NCBI GenBank assembly: GCA_002633005.1
Contig: NMRA01000894.1
Span: forward strand, 36,522 to 100,521
Source: Phoronis australis
Taxonomy: Eukaryota; Phoronida; Phoronidae
Direction: 5' to 3'
Length of the DNA stretch: 64,000 nt
Positions 35,481 through 47,167 of this stretch are shown one piece after another. Position numbers and translations under genes: made by a program. The notes under the pieces were generated by a model. The model was not told where the DNA came from and did not search any database. It worked only from the letters and a program-made list of their open reading frames with translations. Each line of letters starts with the position of its first letter. Position 1 is the first letter of the stretch.

Positions 35481-38400
35481 TCATGTATCCCTCTGTGCCT
35501 TTAGTAACTTAAGTCTCTCTGCAGGGGGCGTTCTGAAGTAGGCCTTCTGTTCCTCTGAGTATCTATTACCATCTTCCACACAAACAATATCTCTGAAGCT
35601 CCAATCCCTCCAGTGAAAGTTGAAGTTATCCAACAGTTTGATTTTCAGTTCATCTGTCTCTAGGCAATCCTTCGGCGGTTTTCTGGCCAGATGAGGACAC
35701 AGCACACCGTTAAAAATGATGACGCCTCTCAGGGCAAACCAGCCTCCATACATAGGATGAATGCTGACTCCGTGAATTTTCTAAAAGGAGACATAAAGGA
35801 TGAGTTCACATGGTGATCAATCGAGTGTATCCATTTTTGACACCTTTTCATCTTATATTGTACTTCAATAAAACTCTACAAAAGCTTAAATGTTGTAACA
35901 ATGAAAACATTTTTTTTTGACTGCAGGGGGGGTGGGGGGGGGCTTTTGAATGACATGATCAAAACAATCAAGAGGGTACCAAGTGTACAAGCGATGACTT
36001 GCATGAATCATGAGAGAGAACCCAACATGGACACCCTACCAATCAATGCCTGCAAACCATTCCTCTGTATGTTGCAGCTGTGATTTGTTGCCAAGTAGAA
36101 TTTTAAATAAATGCTTTCTTTAATATGCAATCAACATTTCTGCTTCTAATCCATCATTTGCAAGTACTTTTTACCATCATTGTTCCAAACAGCAAGATTT
36201 AGTGCAAGTGCACCTCAACAAACACAATGCATGTCTATAAACCAGGAAATTTAGGCCTGTGACTCAAATGCACAGAAGTGTGTCAGGTAAGACTGCTCTA
36301 GAAAAATTACGTTAGTCAGTTTTGAGTAGCGTCAATCCTTAGTACATTGTTGCTAAATAAGAAAGGCTGTGGAAAAACATGTATGGAGTCATTGTATTTT
36401 CCTGCATGAGAATAACATTTCTTTCTGAGCAGGAACAACAAAACATGTGGCTCTTACTCAATTTGTTATCAATTTCTTCTTGAAGCTGGGTATAGAAAAC
36501 TTGATTCCATTAACAACAAGGCACTTTTCGAAAACGTTGCTAAATTTCTATTCCTTAGCAGAATCATTTTTAGCTTAAACTGACACAGATAAATTTTTAC
36601 TAGATGAAATAATTCAGTTATACACCATATCTCTATAACATGCAATGACTCTTGATCTTTATCGGCAAGATATTATACAGCAGTATCGTATATTTATATT
36701 AAAATTTATATCTCTATCAATTTTTAAATTTACGATAATATTGTACATGTCATTCAAATTTTTGTTGCAAGTGTATACATATATTTAAATGAATTAGTTA
36801 ATATGTGCATTTATCTGTAGTATGTGCTGATATATAACCGTGTGTTTGCGTGCAAGCACGCATGTGTGACACCGAGATATAACGTGTGTGACACCCACAT
36901 ATAATGAGTGTTTGCCACCAGATATAATAAGTGTTGGACACCCAGATCAGGGCTTGGAATGACCAATGACAAAGAACGCGGAAACTTTTACGGCCCAAAT
37001 CATGCCCGATAACCAGCCTTTGAAATGGTTAATGTGAACCTTTCCGCGACAAAAATCGGGANTTGTCGCCGCGCTTAACAATAACACGAGCCGCCATTGA
37101 AAATCAGACCACGCTTTACCCAGATGCCCCAGCAATGTTGACAATTTACGTTCCTCCGAAACATAAAGACTTCCGCTTTCCGAGGTGAACGTCGTCTGCA
37201 ACGCCGCGGTAAGAAAGGAATTTGCCGCGGAAATTTCATATCAAATCCGATTTTTTTACGCGGAAATATTATAAAAAAGCGGAAAGCACATTTCAAAAAA
37301 GCGGAAATCCGCGTTTCCGCGGAAAATTCCAAGCCCTGCCAGATATAATGTGTGTGACACCCAGATATAATGTGTGTGACACCCAGATATAATGTTTGTT
37401 TGACACCCAGATATAATGTGTGTTTGACACCCAGATATAATGTGTGTTTGACACCCAGATATAATGTGTGTTTGACACCCAGATATAACGTGTGTTTGAC
37501 ACCCAGATATAATGTGTGTGACACCACAGTTCTTACCCTCCTTTATTTCCCATAAGTCTCCAACCAATGTGTGCAAACAATGGTAATTCTTTCCTTATTT
37601 GACATGCAATATCACTAACAAAGTGAAATTCTATTTTGTGAAATCACTCCACAAAAACAAAGATTAAGAAAATGTTTGTCTATTACTAATTAAGGCTTGC
37701 ACAACGTAGATGTGATGAAAGAACTTATGACATGTTTTCCCTTGCTTGCAGTAATCAGCCTTGAAATATGAAAAAAATGACAATTTCAGTGATTATTTTG
37801 TGCGATAAGTGAAAGATTATCATAATTTGTCATTTTCCATGATTTCCATGGCAGAGCAAGATCATCATTTTTGAGCATTGCAGAAAATATGGAAAGCAAA
37901 AGTGTAAACGGTATGTAATTTTAAACTCTGTTAAACAACCTGCTTCTCGGGCCATGGTGGGTTCTGCACGTCTGACTTCTGGTAGTAATATGCGGCCCCG
38001 GCAACATGACCAGCAGTTTGGACCAAAACACGAGGCCTCCTGTTGGCTGGGTTTACTTCGAAATCATGAATTGCTTCGACGTCGTGGTCAGGAAATTCCT
38101 GAAATGCACCGACAACATCCATTGACAATAATAACCACATTCCCCAGTACTGCCCCTCTCTGATTCTGTGCAACTTGCCCACAGTGGCACATGGCACAAG
38201 GCTTGTAGTGCTGATACCCATTTTACATTAACATCAGTTTGCCTTTGCTGTTCTTACACAAATAAAATATTACCTTTGTTTAGTCAATGGCAATTATAAG
38301 AACATCAAAAAATTGAAAAGTCCAGTGAGCCATGATAAACTGTTCATCACTTGTCTGCCTTGGCTCAGAGGAGTGTTAGCGGGCCTACGTTTGGAAAAAT

Positions 38401-41042
38401 AGCTCAATTGTACAATGCCAGGTATTCTACCTCCAAAAAAGCGGAGAGTTGAATTTGGAATGTAAAAAAAGAAATACTGTGCTGGGCATGTGACAAATTC
38501 ACACTTGTCAGAACAATGTAAGAACCCACTTTGCATATAAGTGTTTTTAGGGGTTTCTTTGAAGTACGATGAAATGCAGAATACACAACAGTACAAATGA
38601 CTGCACAACATTTACACCTAGATGTCCCTTTGGGTATAGCACCGTGCCAGATATGACATAGTTAGAACTTTGTTGATGACTCTCCCAGGTGATAACAAAG
38701 ACTGCTCAATACTTATCTCCCCGTCCTAACAATGGCAGACATGAAGGTACACATCAACCTTGTGCTTGTAATGTAAACAAAAATATTTGCCGTTGCTGCT
38801 TGGTCATAGCCCAGAAACACTGTACTTTTTACACGTTTTCACATTGCAATGACATTTAACTGCATTCTTACCCAGATAAAACTATACAGTGACACTTTCG
38901 ACATGCTGGAAAATATTACGGTAGAGAAACATTGGAATGATAACCTGGCATTTATTAAACACAGTGGAACTGATTACTACGGAATGCCTACTAAGTGATA
39001 ATAACAAATGATTTTTTGTAAGAAGTGTTGCTATACACCTCGGTCAATGCTATGTTTTGTGAGATTTATGCCCAATAAAGGAGATTCAATGTGCATACAA
39101 CAATCATACACATTTTACACTCAAATTTTTTTCAAGTTTTTCAGTCATTAGTCCAAGAACAAAGATTTCAAGCTCTCAACATCAACGTACCTTTAACGCG
39201 TAAATTAAAAGACTAAATTTGACCTAATTTCTCACCTGTTTCACCAGACTAAAATAGTGGGTCATGCATTCATCAACAGGGTCCTTTACTCCTTCACAGT
39301 GGTCCTGAAGAACAAATGGTTTCAACGCCTTGTCAAACATGGCCGCTGTACTGATGACAATCACTGCAAGAGTGTCGTAGTCTTTTTCAAATTGGAACAA
39401 GGGGAGGATTTGCTCGTTATACCATCCTATCTGAAAACATAACAGCAACAGTTACAAAAACATGTCAGAGTGCAAGTGCGAATTACAAAATATATAACTC
39501 AACAAAATCTTCCAATTCAGTACACAGGCACTTATGACCTTTAAAGCTGCCATAAATAGACTTCAGTTAAAAAAACTATGTCAATTCTTTAAAGAGCATG
39601 CAATATGTATGGTAAACAGGTGAAATTCTAAACTTCTCGACAAAATAAAGATTATAAAAACTATTACTAGCTAGCCTATACTCAGCTCTTAAACAGAGCT
39701 AAGTTCCAAAAGAAAGGAATGAAGAAAAATTCTTGCTCATTGTCTTAGTACTAACCAAATCAAATTCCCTTGACACGTGTACAAAACTGCAACTGTCTAA
39801 CTGCATGGTTATATTTCGCGTATTCTTTCATACCAAATCCTCTAACAACAATGAATGAAATTGTCTGCCATCTTCTTCCCTTAGTTTTTGGCCTAATGAC
39901 ATCATATAGTGATCTGAATACCAGCCAAATTGCGCCCAGTGAATGCTTTAGAATTCACCAGGTAAGTTAAAAATGCAAATGGTGGAGTGTCAAGCGAAAA
40001 GTAAAACGTCAAACTTCGAGTGAGCAAGTTCTCTCAAAGAAAATTTCCATTCAGTTATATTTACTGCATTATTTCTTGAGATAAATGTGTTAAGCAATCG
40101 CAATTTCGAGGCGTACGTGTTATGACTGTTATGTTTAACTTCGACACAAAATATGGTAAAGGAGAAAATGGGTGATCAAATCATGAGACCAAAATTCCTC
40201 ACAGTGAACAAAAAAGTTCATCTTGTTGTAGATGTGCTTCCGGTGAATTATATGAGCCTCTGTTAGCTACTCGCTAACGGGCAATTGCCTATTAGCTGAA
40301 TGGTTAGCACGCTTGCCGGTTTTATGGGGGTCGCGGGTTCGATCCCCAGGTCGGGTGATCTCGGCTATTACTATACAAATGGCGTAGTCGGCAAACGGAT
40401 GATCTAACGATGAAGCACTGCCAACTAGTACCCACGGACCTCGGGACGGCGCGCGTGGAAGGTTCCAGGAGTCAAGGACCTGAATGAGAGACGACCTTGT
40501 GTTCACCTGTGTTGTGGTGGTAAAGGTACCAAGGGACGTTGATGACCTGTATGCGAGACATCCTGGTGTTCACCTTCCTGTCGCGTGCCCGTTCCGTAGG
40601 AAAGGGGGGAATGTTGTAGATGTGCTTCCGGTCAATTATATGAGCCTCTGTTAGCTACTCGCTAACGGGCAATTGCCTATTAGCTGAATGGTTAGCACGC
40701 TTGCCGGTTTTATGGGGGTCGCGGGTTCGATCCCCGGGTCGGGTGATCTCGGCTATTACTACAATCTGATTGCTCAAATGAACATTCACTTCCAAGTCCA
40801 CGCATGCGATCTTGAGATTAAGCAGGATTCCAGAACCAAGGTCATACACAGGCACAGCACCTACAGACACAGTAGACCAGAGACGGTGGTCACTGTCACT
40901 AGTGTCACTGTCAAGCAAAAAGTTATACACAATATTTCTAGGCAAAATATAATTACTAATTTATTACCTTGAATGGGTGAACTTCAAATCCACCCGGTTC
41001 CAAAACCGCTCGTACACGAGAAATAAGTTTTTCGTGTGACAT
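35481..41042 (-). CDS. MMACHC: MMACHC, cyanocobalamin reductase/alkylcobalamin dealkylase (four exons)
   Basis: Cytosolic processor that strips the upper ligand from incoming vitamin B12 using FAD or glutathione and passes it on for methionine synthase and methylmalonyl-CoA mutase. Exons in transcript order: 41042-40968, 39430-39236, 38098-37940, 35780-35481. All are phase 0 with GT/AG borders, giving 242 residues. Exon 1 ends GGFEVHPFK; exon 2 has GWYNEQILP, AMFDKALKPF and DPVDECM; exon 3 has QTAGHVAGAAYYYQKSDVQ; exon 4 has GGWFALRGV, FNFHWRDWSFRD and RYSEEQKAYFRTPPAERL. These are hallmark blocks of the family. The protein stops shortly after PPAERL, lacking the proline-rich tail of the 282-residue human protein, which is known to be dispensable-looking and variable. 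Introns hold a 540-bp miniature LTR element and a hAT-like MITE. Confidence 0.96.
36866..37524. repeat. ~22-24-bp minisatellite split by a transposon insertion
   Basis: Units like CACCCAGATATAATGTGTGT with GTGTTTGA variants occur at 36866-36947 and 37339-37524. The element at 36948-37338 interrupts the array. The left part is more diverged than the right. MMACHC intron 3. Confidence 0.9.
36948..37338. mobile_element. hAT-like MITE, 391 bp
   Basis: Perfect 13-bp terminal inverted repeats, CAGGGCTTGGAAT and ATTCCAAGCCCTG. CCAGAT lies directly outside both ends (36942-36947, 37339-37344), although the target is itself a CCAGATA repeat, so the duplication length is ambiguous. CAGGG-type ends suggest hAT. 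One ambiguous base at 37062. No coding capacity. Confidence 0.8.
39431..40223. other. MMACHC intron 1, part without recognised features
   Basis: A 66-codon plus-strand ORF at 39770-39970 has no recognisable relatives. Nothing else seen. Confidence 0.4.
40287..40361 (+). other. tRNA-like module in LTR1 (A- and B-box-like)
   Basis: Contains TAGCTGAATGGTTAGCA, like a tRNA D-arm/A-box, and GCGGGTTCGATCCCC, a near-consensus B-box/T-arm. Their spacing is about 30 bp, as in tRNA. The anticodon arm is poorly formed, so it is unlikely to be a functional tRNA; it could be an internal Pol III promoter. Confidence 0.65.
40675..40747 (+). other. tRNA-like module in LTR2
   Basis: Same module as in LTR1, with CCCCGGGTC where LTR1 has CCCCAGGTC, which slightly improves T-stem pairing. 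Confidence 0.65.
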
Positions 41043-41599
41043 TCTATTTCGCTAACGTTCTGACGAGCATACGTGTTGACGAGCATACGTGCCGGAAGTA
41101 AACATTACAATGCCACCTGACGGACATTTCGCGGCGAACCCCCGCGTTGCTGTACGTGAACCTTGCTTGTCTCAAGATTAATCGGAAGTGGGTGTTGCGT
41201 GAACTTGGAATTCCAAAATCTCACAAATGTTCTTGAGATTAAGCAAGCTGCCTCATCCCTTACGTGAACTTGGAATTTTGCTTGAACTTGGAATTAAGCG
41301 ACTGCCTGACATCCAAACACAGAACAAGGCGCTTTTGATGCATGGACTGAAATCATTACTGAACCGGTAGGCTACGGGGAGAAGAAAATTTAAAAAATCG
41401 AGATAAAGCTACCGTGGCTTGTTCATGAATACTGGTAAGTACCGAGAGACTGTAATAAAAAAACATTTAAGGACTGTAATGCCATTACATGTTCCCTCAG
41501 TAGGTCTATATGTAGGCTACCGGAAATTCCAAGGTTATAGACTTACGGCTTTGGTAGCCATTTCAGTCGTATTATTTTCTGCGTTGTTGCCTATTCCAA

Positions 41600-42060
41600 T
41601 ATAAAAATAAAGCTTGATGTTTGAAATTAGTGCCTGATTGTTGTTTGATCAAGTGCCGAACTAAACATTCACAAACTGGTTGCCAATACATTTTAAACAG
41701 ATTTTCTATTAATTTCGAAAGACTTCTAGTGAGCCCATTTGGATTTTTTGTACCCAATTTCAAGTTAATTTAAGCAAGCCACGCCCTTGCTTAAACTTGG
41801 AACATTCAATTTTTTCTTTACAAAAAATAGTGTGGTGAACCAAACATTCTCTGAATGGTTGCAATATATTGTAAATGCGTTTTCTTTTACTTTTGAAACA
41901 CCTATGAACGCAGTCGCAGTTGTTTTCTACCCAATTCCAAGTTTAAGCAAGACACGCCGTTATAGTACAACTTAATTCTTTACAAAAAATCGTCTGGTGC
42001 ACCAAACATTCTCTGAATGGTTGCAATAAATTTTAAATGCGTTTTCTATTACTTTTGCAT
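41600..42060. repeat. Three tandem copies of a ~165-bp MITE-like unit
   Basis: The best copy, 41787-41950, has perfect 17-bp inverted ends CTTGCTTAAACTTGGAA and TTCCAAGTTTAAGCAAG. A diverged copy precedes it (about 41600-41772, ending TTTAAGCAAG) and a partial copy follows (about 41957-42058). Shared interior phrases include CCAAACATTCTCTGAATGG and GTAAATGCGTTTTC. CACGCC lies next to both ends of the middle copy. Confidence 0.7.
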
Positions 42061-42065
42061 GCCGT

Positions 42066-43215
42066 GAAAAATACGCTTACAAGGAAGTCACGCATTTCTA
42101 AAGATATGCGGGAAATTTCGCCGCTCGTCCTTCTGAGCGACTCTTACCAGGATCAAAGAGAGCGTGGCGCCGAAGTAGGATACAGTTGTGATGACCGCAT
42201 TATCCGGTGAGAGCAAGACCAAATAAAGTGAAATTACCCCCACCATGAACCGTAGTTAACATCTTTGCCTGTACATATTGGCGAATTTTCAAAATGTATT
42301 AACCAATAATTTTCATTAAAAACGAACACCACGGCGGTATTCAGTTGAAAAAAAAGAATCAAGTTTGGTTTTCGATTTTTAAAAATCGATGAACTAAGAA
42401 GCTAAAAACATTGGGTATTGATATAATCGTTGGTTTTACAAACGCTGATAAGAGTTAACAATATCACATGCATTACTCTTTTAATGTTCTTTCAATCTCG
42501 TTAAACCAGATTTTTACTAGAAAACAATTTTACATGTGCCTACTCTTCATTTTTTGTGACTGACATCAAGCTAGAATTGTTAGTGCAACCGAAATTGTCC
42601 ACAGATTCCAAATCTTCAGTTTGACCTATTTGCACTTTTGTTTTCATTTTACGATTTGAGTTCTAATAAAGATTAAATTTGAACTACTGACGTGTAGTTT
42701 TGTTTGCTGTGAAATGTTTAGTGTAGGTGTAACCTGGAAAGTTCAGGGATGGGTTCGCACTTAACTAAACGAATTGAGTTTTGCTGGCGATCAAAATCTA
42801 CCATCGTGTTGGTACTTCAGGTTTAAAAATAAATAAAAAAATCCGTTCCGGATAAAAAAGTAGACTGGAATATTAAAAATGGAATAACAAAACCGGTATG
42901 AAACATATTTAAAGCCGTCTTTCCTTTAGGAAGTGTCCCTTTGTCAAGATAAACACAAATAAAATTTTTAGTCTTTTTGAAATATTTAAAATGTACCAAG
43001 TTAAAACTACTGGCAAATGCCAGAGAAAATCAATTTGGGTGTAAATAACAATCACCTTTGTTGAGACAGTAGTGCTAGCTATTACTTTTCCACTTCATTA
43101 GCTCAGATGTATATCAACACAAAGGGCTTGCTGAATAGGCATCATAAGAATTGTTTGGGACTAAAGGAATCTGAGCGGTGACCAGTGTATGCGAGAAATT
43201 CTCCACATGCAACTC
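42066..43215 (-). repeat. Dispersed ~1.2 kb repeat family, copy B
   Basis: Inverse of copy A (22300-23575), with shared landmarks from ACGCTTACAAGGAAGTCACG to AGAAATTCTCCACATG. On the minus strand it keeps a short frame TEDLESVDNFG related to copy A, followed by a stop. No recognised protein domain. Confidence 0.75.
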
Positions 43216-43694
43216 TCAAAAATACCGTTATAAAACTATTTCTGTGATCTCATGATCTCCTCGGACGACCACACCCGGCCACTTCCCTCGTTCCACTCAG
43301 TTTTCAAAGGTCCTTTAACTGTTGATGGTTGCATTTTTCTGATTGCGGAAATTATTTATCCAGTCTGGACCCACTGTCCCTCCAAGCCTGTAGCTTCCGT
43401 TGACTTGTTTTGGCGTCACCTATCTTGCTCTTCATCTACGACATCATTATTTTCTGTAATCAGTTCTGTGAGGAAACCTTTTCTTCAGGAGGAAAGTGTT
43501 CTAACCCTTTTTTTACCCAATTCATTGATGACAGAGCCACCAGGAAAATACCCCTACATTGATTCTACCTACAAATGTATGCTGTCATTGAAACCAACTT
43601 AATCACAGTTCCATTGAAGCACTTCAATAGTTTCTTTGTTAGGTTAACCCAGCTCGACACAGTGGGGTGCCTCGGATACTTTAAACCAGCCTCC
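43216..43694. other. Unassigned stretch with one 116-codon ORF
   Basis: An ATG-initiated plus-strand frame (43252-43602) has no recognised domain, splice sites or repeat character. Could be chance. Confidence 0.3.
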
Positions 43695-43827
43695 CGTTCA
43701 GTAACGCTAGGACCTCGCTAAAAAGCAATATTTTGCGAGGCTATGTGAGATATTACCGTGTATAAGAACACGTAACTTTGGCTTGATTTTAGTTAGGTCC
43801 TAGCGTAGGTCATAGCGTTACTGAACG
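43695..43827. mobile_element. Small MITE, 133 bp (family shared with 59277-59412)
   Basis: Ends are inverted: CGTTCAGTAACGCTAGGACC on the left and the complement CGTTCAGTAACGCTATGACC on the right. The interior includes TCGCTAAAAAG and a CTTTGGCTTGATTT-like segment shared with the second copy. Confidence 0.75.
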
Positions 43828-44507
43828 CACGCCCGGTTTTAGTGAACTCGCTCCCAGTAAACAAGAGCTACATGGAGCGTTGAAATGCACCCACGGCTGC
43901 AATGCAATTCCACTAGTGTTTTTGATATCGTAGGAATGGCCATTAAACGGCACAGAATACATTGAACCTATCCAAAGCAAGGCGTCGTCTTCTCTCTAGG
44001 AACACTGTCCGGCAAAATCCGCAAAGGAACTCTAACGATAGAGACAGGCGCCACTCATTGTTTTGAGTAAAAATAATTCAATTCGGAGGCACAGTAGTGG
44101 TCCAATTGTTGTCGAGTTTAAAATAGGGCTACACACGCCAAATTGACATTGAAAGATAAACACACAGATGTCAAGAAGAGCAACACGATAGCACTGCAAC
44201 AGGTGTGCTTCAATGAGTATATTTAAAATTATGAGAATGTCCGTTACATGACGCATATTGCGTCAAACCCATCTGAATTGAGAAGATGGTATCATCTCCG
44301 CAGAACATAACTGTTTGCCAAACTTAAAAAAATAAGCTAACGAAATCCTAAGATATAGAGGCAAACGTAAAGAAACAATTGACGTTAGGGGCCACAGCTA
44401 CAGTCCGATTTGTCTGTAATTCGTTATGTCTTGACATTGCCGTTGCCGTCTCTCATAGGATGTATAATAAAACAGCTGTCTGCAAACAGTAATTGCACAG
44501 ATTTCGG

Positions 44508-44560
44508 GTCCTCGGTAGCTCAGCACGAGACGTGTGGTTCGGTTCCCAGAGATGGAAATT
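44508..44560 (+). other. Collapsed tRNA-like sequence
   Basis: CTCGGTAGCTCAG (A-box-like) is followed only ~12 bp later by GTGTGGTTCGGTTCCCAGAG (B-box-like). The anticodon arm is missing. Possibly a tRNA-derived remnant; weak. Confidence 0.3.
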
Positions 44561-44574
44561 TTCTGGTGAGTAGA

Positions 44575-45675
44575 GGCAAGTAGAGGAAGTTACGCATTTC
44601 TAAAGATATGCCCGAATTTTTACCGCTCGTCCTCCTGAGCAGCTTTTACCATGATTAAAGAGGTCGCCACAGTCGGTTACTGCTGTGATGACTGCATTGT
44701 GCGGTGCGATCAAGACTCAATTAGGAGGCACAGAACAGTTCTCACAGGGGTTTGCCTGTCAGAACACACGTCACTGCACTCTTCACCCTTTCTTCACTTT
44801 GTCAAAAACTACATGCAAATAAGGAAACGTTTTGAGTCATTTCACATCAGCCCTACAGATGAGCACAGAAACTTTATTCTCTCTTGTATTTTTGACCCAT
44901 TCACTCCCAGTGGAAACCAAGCCGAACTAAGAAAAATGAGGTCAAAAAAATGCAAAATCGGAACTTTTCACCCCAAAATCACCACTTTCCTGCCGATGCT
45001 CGACTAAAGCCAACATTAGATTCCGAAAGCAAATTTCCTACCAATTCCAAAAATGTGGTCCAAAAGTACTGTCAACCGACTAGTTTTTTTGCAAATCTGG
45101 CTTGTTTGAGGGCTACCTGAAATCGCGGCCAATTTCTCAGTTGCTACACAGCAATGCACAACTGCAACAGGGGGCCACCATCTTGAAGAAGAGTGCAGCT
45201 ACAGCCGAGAAACTGGCCTTTTTTCATTCCCAACACAAATAAAAAAAAAAACATTCACTTGGCCTACACACAATACCTAATTGAAAAATGCCCCCAAGCC
45301 TGGCCTAACCCTAGATTTTAACATTTTGGCAGTGCAAATTGAACGCGGCCACAACCTAACTATTCAGTGCCACCTTAAGTGAAATTGCCCGACTATAATC
45401 TGAAGTAAATATCTCTGCCTGTACATAATGGCAAATTTTCAAAATGCATGAAGAATAATTTTCGTCAAAAACGAACACCACGATGGTATTCAGCTCAGTG
45501 GAAAAAACAACCAAGTAAGGTTTTCGATTTTTAAAATCAATGAACTAATAAGCTAAAAACTATACACATACGATTGAAGATAAACGACCGTGTGTACTGA
45601 TGTAATCGGTGGATTTACAAACGCTGATCAGAGTTAACAATATCACATGGATTCATTATTTTATTAATCTCACTT
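44575..45675 (-). repeat. Dispersed ~1.2 kb repeat family, copy C, interrupted
   Basis: Flanks 44575-44720 and 45375-45675 match copy B in order (GTTACGCATTTCTAAAGATA, then a TAAGTGAAATT-like segment and CAAATTTTCAAAATG-like text). The 650 bp between them is a separate element. Confidence 0.7.
44724..45374. mobile_element. TTAA-type MITE inserted in copy C
   Basis: Ends are imperfect inverted repeats: GGAGGCACAGAACAG at the left and, reading inward, AGGTGGCACTGAATAG at the right. TTAA follows the right end (45375-45378) and TTAG spans the left joint (44721-44724). Copy B is an empty-site counterpart and lacks this segment. A 118-codon ORF crosses the left boundary and is likely spurious. Confidence 0.7.
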
Positions 45676-47167
45676 TAGAAAAATACAAAGTCTCTGACAA
45701 CATTTTCATAATTTTTAAGTTGTGTTGTGCTCATAATTACATGGCTAGTAGCGAAATTGGCGCGTAACACCAAATTTTTGTGTAGAATTTAAGTCACTTT
45801 TCATGAAACTGTTCTCGAGATTAGGCCTACAGTAGTTTGATAGTCGTGACACAGGGGGAGTTTTATTCAAAGTCGTACGACCGGTCGCAGTTAAGACTGT
45901 CGTAAGCCGCCGGTCTTACAGCAAACCCGGCACCACGTTTGTTTATGAAAATTTAAGGTTACAAACTGGCGTAAATTGGCAATGTTTCATATTCGGACTA
46001 ACGGCTGCCTTCTCGAGTCACATTCTAACGAACTATGTGCATAATAAACTCCAGAAGTTACGACCATGTTGACAAAGACTTGATGACGTTATATCATGTG
46101 AGGGCCAAACCATTTTGAAGAATTTGAATTAAGTTTCTTCGTGGTGCCATACATTTTTAATATTGTGACGGTAAATAAAATTTTAGCGTCACGTGACCTG
46201 ATAACTCAGTAACGCATGACTTTCCAAAAGTCAATACAATTAGGAAGATTACTGTATTTTCGGCTATAACGTGATCAGATCACCCAATAAAAATGCCCAT
46301 CACAATCCCGACTGTTCAGCTCATCTCCGTCCTTCCAATTTCCTGTCCGTCCTTTTTCTTTGGATGTCTGAACTGTAGAGGTACATGAGTTATTGTTAAA
46401 AATAAGTATCGTTGGAGCATGGTAGGTAGACAAATTCATATCACAGTGTTTCTCAGCTTCGTTTCCTTACCACTTGGAGAATAGAAAAAGGTAAAAGCCA
46501 GTGCAGGATTGTATATTAAGTAAAAAACAATTGAGGATAATGTATTCATTAAAAAGAATCGCAGGATTACGTGTTAAGTAAAAACCAGTGCCGGATTATG
46601 TGCTAAGTAAATGCTACAATTTACAGCCCGCAGAAAATACGAAACACATCGTCAAACACATCGTAGGCATAGGAGTCCATAGAAAGTTACGTCGCGCAGG
46701 AGGGTGAAAATTTTGGCGAAACAAGGAGAGGACGATGAGGCGGGGTGAGAAACTGTGATGACTGAGATAGCTGGCTTAGGTTTTTTTTTTATAGCTCTGA
46801 GGTCTCGAGAAACCTTTTTCTGCGCAGTTAAAAAGTCTATCTCCTACATTTGTAAATTAACTTGGGAAGCAGGTATAATATTACACTTGCACTTGCACGC
46901 TTTCGTACGTTTTAAATGTAGGTCGGCCAATCGATTTCACTACAAAATGGAAAATAATTTGCATTTCCACAGAAGACAAAAATAGAGAAAGATCTAAAAT
47001 ATATAATGTATTCACATTCTAAGATGTCCATTATCGCGTACTTATCTCGAAGGCTGCATGTGCTAGGGTCCGTTGGGGACAGACATTGCGCAACACTAAC
47101 TTAGGTCAAAGATCGTAACCTGGCATTTATTTTGACTTTATACGAGTAGCTTCTCGGAGTCATAACG
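45676..47167. other. Intergenic upstream of the MOXD1-like gene, with degenerate ~45-bp tandem repeat
   Basis: Around 46490-46615 the phrases CCAGTGCAGGATTGT, GCAGGATTACGTGTTAAG and CCAGTGCCGGATTATGTG recur every ~45 bp. No coding exon recognised; promoter presumably near 47100. Confidence 0.45.

Larger units (their letters stand above)
40224..40763 (+). mobile_element. Terminal-repeat retrotransposon in miniature (TRIM) with tRNA-like LTRs
   Basis: LTR1 40224-40377 (154 bp) and LTR2 40612-40763 (152 bp) both begin TGTTGTAGATG and end in CA. They differ by two substitutions and a 2-bp indel, so insertion is recent. ATCT flanks the element at 40220-40223 and 40764-40767. A primer-binding-like site TGGCGTAGTCGGC starts two bases inside LTR1 (40380). 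A polypurine tract AGGAAAGGGGGGAA (40598-40611) directly abuts LTR2. The 234-bp interior has no gag or pol, so it must depend on proteins supplied elsewhere. The strand assignment comes from the binding-site and tract positions. Lies antisense in MMACHC intron 1. Confidence 0.88.

Noticed and set aside
40287-40361. Functional tRNA gene
   Set aside because: A and B boxes are good but the anticodon and acceptor stems do not pair convincingly, and the segment is part of a repeated LTR.
40267-40945. Two minus-strand ORFs sharing the same C-terminal peptide
   Set aside because: Shared peptide is the antisense of the LTR tRNA-like region; not a gene family.
43252-43602. 116-codon ORF as a gene
   Set aside because: No domain, no splice context, composition not distinctive.
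44651-45007. 118-codon ORF
   Set aside because: Crosses the joint between repeat copy C and the inserted element; no protein similarity.
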